8,707 nucleotides of DNA from Candidatus Delongbacteria bacterium (lineage in GTDB: Bacteria > JAGOEH01): positions 1 to 8,707 of the forward strand of contig JAGOEH010000130.1 in assembly GCA_017997825.1 (NCBI GenBank), written 5' to 3'. The notes beneath the pieces are model-generated. The model made no database searches. It saw only the letters and a list, made by a program, of their open reading frames with translations, and had not been told where the DNA came from. Of the stretch, positions 4,922-8,707 are shown one piece after another. Both the position numbers and the translations under genes were made by a program. Each line of letters opens with the position of its first letter. Positions within the stretch are counted from its first letter, which is position 1.

Positions 4922-6490
4922 ATGAGCTATAAACCCAGACAACCATCCGGGTCATATCCTCTTTTTCTCGATCGGTTCATATTTTTGGGCGTAATTATTG
5001 CGTTTATAATCTATCTTAATTCCATTATTCGTTTCCCGGATATCAACGATATGATGGGGCTATCCCGAATCTGTCTGATGATGGAGGATAGTCTCCTCTC
5101 TTGCGCCAATACCAATTGGGGATTCGCCCATCCTCTACTCAATTTCATTCTGACGAAGATTACAGGAAACCTGTTAATCTCCCAACGAATTCTGTCGGCT
5201 TTATTCACGATGGGGGCTTTTTTCCTGTGTGAACGAATCATGCGTACTCTGTTTCAGTTGAAAAACCGGATGATCATGACGGTGACACTGGTCGCGATGG
5301 CACTGAGTCCATGGACCTCGGAATCGATTCTATCCGTTCACTTGGATATCGCGTCTGTTTTTTTTGTACTGGCCGGACTGCTGATGATGAACAGTCCGGA
5401 TCGCGGCCGTCTTGTCCTGGCCGGATTTTTAATCACCATCAGCGCCTGGTTCCGGTTCCATTACCTGATATTTATTCTTTTGTTTCCTCTTCTCGTTTAT
5501 GCAATCCATGCCCGCCATCGTGGTTTTCAAAAAGCCGGGTACACCCTGATCGGAATCATTCCGGGTCTTTTAATACCCTATATCCTGAATTACGCGGCCT
5601 ATGGTCATTGGTTCATTTCCAATCATAAAATGATTCTGGCTTTATCGGGAGGAATACTAAAACTCACTAACAATTTTGCACCTCAATTGGAAAACATGAG
5701 TTATTCCCAAATGGCATCCTTGATCTCCTGGCCGCTTTATCTGAGTCAACGGTGGGAAATGCTGATTGAAACCAGGGTGATGCTTCCGCTGATTGTGATG
5801 GGTATCAGTTATGCCGTTATTCTGTTATGGAATGGACGGGCAATGACCGGTGAAGCGGAGAAAAAAACGGATTCTCTATCCATACTGAATACGGTCGAAT
5901 ATAATGGATTTTTGATTTTCATGTATCTTATGCTGTCCGTATTTCCCTTTGTTCTGATTCGAGGATTGACCTTCCGATTGGAATCCGCATTCTTTATCCC
6001 CTTTATCCCCATTATGGCTCTGATGCTGGAATCTCGAATGACCCGGCGTTATTATATTGTGATTCTGATCTATCTGATGGTAAACTGGGGCCAAATGACC
6101 ATGGAAAGCATTGAAAAAAAACACGATCATAGCCGGGTTCAGGAGCGGATTGCCCGGGAAGTGGAACGTGTCATTCCGCCCGAGATCAGAAAACTCTATA
6201 GCCATGAGATTCTTAATGGGATGGAGGTTTATAACCGGGAAAATCCGTATCTGCTGTTCTCTCCCGTTGTAACCGGAGGATGGATGGTGCATTCCCGTCC
6301 CCTGGCCGATCATTTTGGACGGGTTGATCTGGAAACGCTTCACCATAATTATAACTATAAGCGGTATCGCTATATTATTCTGGCAAAACGTCCGAGCTTT
6401 TCATTCTGGCAGTATGATACCGAATTATTATCCAAAGGGACCATGGTGGCTGAAACCAAAAATATGTATATTCTTCAGCCCCATCGTTGA
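4922..6490 (+). CDS. Polytopic membrane protein, GT-C-type glycosyltransferase-like
   Basis: From the ATG at 4922 this is 522 residues; a GTG at 4907 would add five. Neither has a clear ribosome site, so the start is uncertain. About ten hydrophobic segments are visible (roughly residues 18-36, 87-103, 116-135, 138-156, 162-180, 182-195, 206-226, 285-302, 329-346, 355-370 and 376-392; some may be half-helices). A C-terminal domain of about 125 soluble residues follows. The first outer loop carries FPDINDMM (Asp40, Asp43), then NWGFAHPLLNFILTKITG (65-82). An acidic motif in loop 1 followed by an HPPL-like motif is the pattern of GT39/PMT-like lipid-phosphate-sugar glycosyltransferases (GT-C fold). 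Its role would be transfer of a sugar from a polyprenyl carrier to an envelope target outside the membrane. Sequence similarity by eye is only moderate, so an unrelated DUF-type membrane protein is possible. It lies 44 bases after ilvE, probably in the same transcript, and converges on cstA. Confidence 0.75.
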   Translation: MSYKPRQPSGSYPLFLDRFIFLGVIIAFIIYLNSIIRFPDINDMMGLSRICLMMEDSLLSCANTNWGFAHPLLNFILTKITGNLLISQRILSALFTMGAFFLCERIMRTLFQLKNRMIMTVTLVAMALSPWTSESILSVHLDIASVFFVLAGLLMMNSPDRGRLVLAGFLITISAWFRFHYLIFILLFPLLVYAIHARHRGFQKAGYTLIGIIPGLLIPYILNYAAYGHWFISNHKMILALSGGILKLTNNFAPQLENMSYSQMASLISWPLYLSQRWEMLIETRVMLPLIVMGISYAVILLWNGRAMTGEAEKKTDSLSILNTVEYNGFLIFMYLMLSVFPFVLIRGLTFRLESAFFIPFIPIMALMLESRMTRRYYIVILIYLMVNWGQMTMESIEKKHDHSRVQERIAREVERVIPPEIRKLYSHEILNGMEVYNRENPYLLFSPVVTGGWMVHSRPLADHFGRVDLETLHHNYNYKRYRYIILAKRPSFSFWQYDTELLSKGTMVAETKNMYILQPHR

Positions 6491-6535
6491 TTCGGTTCGA
6501 TTGCGATCATCGGTAGAATAAAGATTGTACCGGGT
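6491..6535. other. 45-base gap between convergent genes
   Basis: The + strand membrane gene and the - strand cstA end tail to tail here. The best structure is CGGTA (6511-6515) with TACCG (6528-6532), a 5-bp stem with a 12-base loop, too weak to call a terminator on either strand. Confidence 0.4.
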
Positions 6536-8326
6536 TTATTTGGTGGTAATGTTTTTTCCATGAATACGGTTTTCGGGTTGCTGGTCGGTAGTGGCCAGGA
6601 TATGTTTGGTGTTCCGGAATGTTCGGATACCGAGAATGATGACCCCGATGGCCAGTCCGATCAGGATCATATCGCCCAATGAAAGGACAATGTTGTGCCG
6701 AGGCAGATAATCCTTGAACAGAACCAGAAACAGAGCCGCCAGGGTTGTCGCCAGCATGAAGAGTCCCGGCAGGATGGCAAAAAAGTATCGGCGGCCTTTT
6801 TTCATCAGCCATAGACCGACCGTTAACAGGGTCAGAGCCGCCAGCAGTTGGTTGGCCGAACCGAATAATTGCCACAGGTGTTTGAATGCGTTAAAATAGG
6901 CCAGGAAGAACATCAGGACGACGCAGATCAAAGAATTGAAAATATAGGTACTCATGAGTTTGGGGACTTTTTTGAAAAGCATGCTCCATAATTCCTCGAA
7001 AAGATAGCGGTTGAGCCGTACTGCCGTATCCAGGGTGGTTACCACAAATCCTTCCACCATCAGAATTCCAAAAATAGTTCCATAAACCATGGGCCATCCG
7101 AAAGATTTATTGACAAAACCGCCGATCCCAAGGGCAAAGGCCAGGATCGGGTTGGATTTGATGGACGGATCAACCGGGAAAACCAAAGCGGTATACTGAT
7201 CGAAGGGAAGACCGACACCGATGGCTATCATGACACCGATGGCTAATAGTGATTCCAAAACCATTCCGCCAAAAGCGACTGTTTTGGCATCCGGTTTTTC
7301 CTTTTCCACTTGTTTGGAGGTTGTGCCTCCGGCCACCAGAGAATGAAATCCGGAGATGGCGCCGCAGGCGACCGTGATGAACAGAATCGGCCAGACATAG
7401 CCCAGATGGGCATTACCGTCAGCAATATTGGAGATCGGTGCAAGCATGGTCGTGCCGTTGAATCCGGAAATGATCGTACCGATTATCATCACCCCCAACC
7501 CACCGTAGAGTAAGAATGAATTGGTGAAATCCCGGGGCTGCAATATGATCCAGACTGGAATCCCGGCGGCTATCAAGGTGTAGATCGATATAATGATCAT
7601 CCATAACGTGCTGTTGATGTGGATCGGAAAATGAAATCCGATTGGAATGGACAGTAAACAGATTGCGATGGACAGTAATGAAACCTGCAAGGTCTTGGCT
7701 TTCTTTTTATAGAGCAGCCACCCAATCAGGGGAGCAAACAGGGTGATTATAATCACCGAGGTGGAAGCGATTCCTCCAATGACAGCATAGGTTACCCCAT
7801 TTTCAACTGCCGTTTTGATCGGCAGATGAGCACTTCCGAAATAGGAAACAGGGTATTTCGAGGATAGAGCGGTGGTGGTCAGGGTCAGAAAAACGGAGGT
7901 CAACATCAGCAGCATGATAATGGTGAATCCCATAAACATCAGAAAACCGGATCGTCCCAGCGTACTCTGGGCAATTCGGGCGATCGAACGACCATTTTCA
8001 CGCATCGAGGCCAACAAGGCAGAAAAATCATGGACTGTACCCATCAACAGGGTCCCGATTAGAATCCATAACCATACCGGCAGATACCCGAAAATCATGG
8101 CGACGGTCGGTCCGATGATCGGTCCGCCGCCGGCTATCGATGCAAAATGATGCCCGAAAATCACAAACTTTCGGGTCGGCACATAATCCACTCCATCATT
8201 GATTTCTACCGCCGGTGTGACGTGAGTTCCATCTACCTCAAAGGTCCTTTCGATAAAACTCGCATAGTACCGATATCCCAGATAAAATAATCCGGCTGAG
8301 ATCAAGAATAGAATCAATACATTCAT
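6536..8326 (-). CDS. cstA: CstA-family carbon starvation / pyruvate transporter
   Basis: This is a complete 596-residue inner-membrane transporter of the CstA family (COG1966). In E. coli the family member is induced on carbon starvation and has been linked to uptake of pyruvate and peptides. Visible family blocks are RKFVIFGHHFASIAGGGPIIGP (52-73), LLMGTVHDFSALLASMRENGRSI (93-115), CGAISGFHSLVAGGTTSKQ (321-339), EGFVVTTLDTAVRLNRYLFEE (425-445) and LFGSANQLLAALTLL (487-501). Fifteen or more hydrophobic helices fill the length, and the C-terminal 30 residues are polar. E. coli CstA is about 700 residues; the shorter form here is common elsewhere in the family, so I see no truncation. The ATG (bases 8324-8326) is preceded by GAGGA five bases away. 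It is transcribed alone, divergent from whatever lies beyond the window edge. The C-terminal part between 510 and 596 is less conserved. Substrate remains inferred from the family. Confidence 0.93.
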   Translation of the reverse strand: MNVLILFLISAGLFYLGYRYYASFIERTFEVDGTHVTPAVEINDGVDYVPTRKFVIFGHHFASIAGGGPIIGPTVAMIFGYLPVWLWILIGTLLMGTVHDFSALLASMRENGRSIARIAQSTLGRSGFLMFMGFTIIMLLMLTSVFLTLTTTALSSKYPVSYFGSAHLPIKTAVENGVTYAVIGGIASTSVIIITLFAPLIGWLLYKKKAKTLQVSLLSIAICLLSIPIGFHFPIHINSTLWMIIISIYTLIAAGIPVWIILQPRDFTNSFLLYGGLGVMIIGTIISGFNGTTMLAPISNIADGNAHLGYVWPILFITVACGAISGFHSLVAGGTTSKQVEKEKPDAKTVAFGGMVLESLLAIGVMIAIGVGLPFDQYTALVFPVDPSIKSNPILAFALGIGGFVNKSFGWPMVYGTIFGILMVEGFVVTTLDTAVRLNRYLFEELWSMLFKKVPKLMSTYIFNSLICVVLMFFLAYFNAFKHLWQLFGSANQLLAALTLLTVGLWLMKKGRRYFFAILPGLFMLATTLAALFLVLFKDYLPRHNIVLSLGDMILIGLAIGVIILGIRTFRNTKHILATTDQQPENRIHGKNITTK

Positions 8327-8461
8327 GATGATCCTCTTTTCAATGTTATGGAGTTGGAATGAAAGAGATCGGTTTGACCATAATAATGGATTGATACGCC
8401 AGTGCTAAAATAATAGTGGATCTGATTACGATACTCAATTCTTGCTCATACTTAGGACAAT

Positions 8462-8479
8462 GTTGACGAATATATCAAC
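8462..8479 (-). promoter_or_regulatory. Operator-like inverted repeat next to the cstA promoter
   Basis: GTTGA (8462-8466), eight bases, TCAAC (8475-8479) form an 18-base dyad about 10-27 bases downstream of the predicted cstA transcript start. A protein bound there would block transcription. It does not match a CRP site (TGTGA-N6-TCACA), the regulator known for E. coli cstA. Confidence 0.35.
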
Positions 8480-8494
8480 TATATTTCTGATTCA

Positions 8495-8523
8495 TATAAA
8501 ACACATTTTATGCTGAAAGTCAA
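8495..8523 (-). promoter_or_regulatory. Putative sigma70 promoter of cstA
   Basis: On the - strand, TTGACT (bases 8523-8518), a 17-base spacer and TTTATA (8500-8495) form a plausible promoter. Transcription would start near 8488, about 160 bases before the cstA start. The match is fair, not perfect, and the region is AT-rich, where such matches are easy to find. Confidence 0.45.
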
Positions 8524-8638
8524 TAGAAAAAACTTATTTTTATCAGTTTTCAGTTCATATTATGAGGCTCGGATTGTCATCGATCTGAATGTGAGTTGGT
8601 AGATAAGAAGATAGAATTCATTTGAAAGACGGATTTGG

Positions 8639-8697
8639 TCAGGATACTTAGTATACGATTAGAGATTTTATATTTCAGATGATTGTGGGTATCCTGA
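8639..8697. repeat. Perfect 9-bp inverted repeat with a 41-base spacer
   Basis: TCAGGATAC (8639-8647) and GTATCCTGA (8689-8697) match perfectly as an inverted repeat. The pairing does not extend beyond nine bases. Such a match is expected by chance at a rate of roughly one in four in a gap of this size, so it may mean nothing. Confidence 0.35.
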
Positions 8698-8707
8698 AAG
8701 TTAGATT

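Larger units (their letters stand above)
8327..8707. other. 381-base AT-rich region upstream of cstA, no gene seen
   Basis: No open frame of useful length with a ribosome site lies here on either strand. It holds the predicted cstA promoter and dyad listed separately. Near the window edge, TCAGGATAC (8639-8647) and GTATCCTGA (8689-8697) are exact complements 41 bases apart. The rest is featureless. The next gene must start beyond the window. Confidence 0.5.

Noticed and set aside
6491-6535. Bidirectional terminator between the convergent genes
   Set aside because: Only a 5-bp stem with a 12-base loop is present and there is no proper T-run on either strand.
8327-8707. CRP-type site upstream of cstA
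   Set aside because: A single TGTGA half-site (near 8592) is present without a TCACA partner at the right spacing, and it lies far from the predicted promoter.
1-8707. Mobile element, CRISPR array, tRNA or rRNA
   Set aside because: I saw no transposase or integrase motifs, flanking terminal repeats, regularly spaced long repeats, or cloverleaf or rRNA-like conserved sequence.

Overview
The window is an ordinary chromosomal stretch of a bacterium of moderate GC content, with no phage, insertion sequence, CRISPR or RNA gene that I can see. It holds four long well-formed genes, two short or unrecognised ones and one partial gene. Strong AAGGAG-type ribosome sites and TTGACA/TATAAT-like promoters fit a sigma70-using, Shine-Dalgarno-using bacterium and argue against a typical Bacteroidota genome. 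DUF4954 proteins are, from memory, known from Bacteroidota, Spirochaetota and related Gram-negative phyla. A spirochaete-like or candidate-phylum Gram-negative is therefore my best guess, held loosely.

Region 1 (1-1190, + strand) is a compact operon-like run. It has the C-terminal 48 codons of a cut-off gene, a 67-residue two-helix membrane protein with a CxxC motif, and a 259-residue helical, possibly exported protein that I do not recognise. The gaps are 25 and 33 bases, and the last two genes have textbook ribosome sites. The stretch is visibly more AT-rich than the genes after it. Region 2 (1191-1689) is a 499-base gap ending in a good promoter and an 8-bp hairpin in the leader of the next gene.

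Region 3 (1690-3531) is a DUF4954 protein with a predicted left-handed beta-helix. Region 4 (3532-6490) starts with a near-consensus promoter (TTGACA-17-TATGAT) and a leader of about 175 bases that contains a cluster of TGAT words, a perfect 7-bp hairpin and a 14-base palindrome. It then encodes the branched-chain aminotransferase IlvE and, 44 bases after its stop, a polytopic GT-C-like membrane protein probably read from the same transcript.

Region 5 (6536-8326, - strand) is a complete CstA-family carbon-starvation/pyruvate transporter converging on region 4. Its own promoter and an operator-like inverted repeat lie in the 381-base upstream gap, which runs to the window end.

Metabolically, IlvE (amino acid/2-oxo acid exchange) and CstA (uptake of small carbon compounds) both touch pyruvate-derived metabolism, but nothing in the layout shows co-regulation. 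The parts with most unexplained content are the small operon at the left edge, the structured ilvE leader, and a marked excess of GATC across the window. I did not find convincing evidence for a novel multi-gene system.
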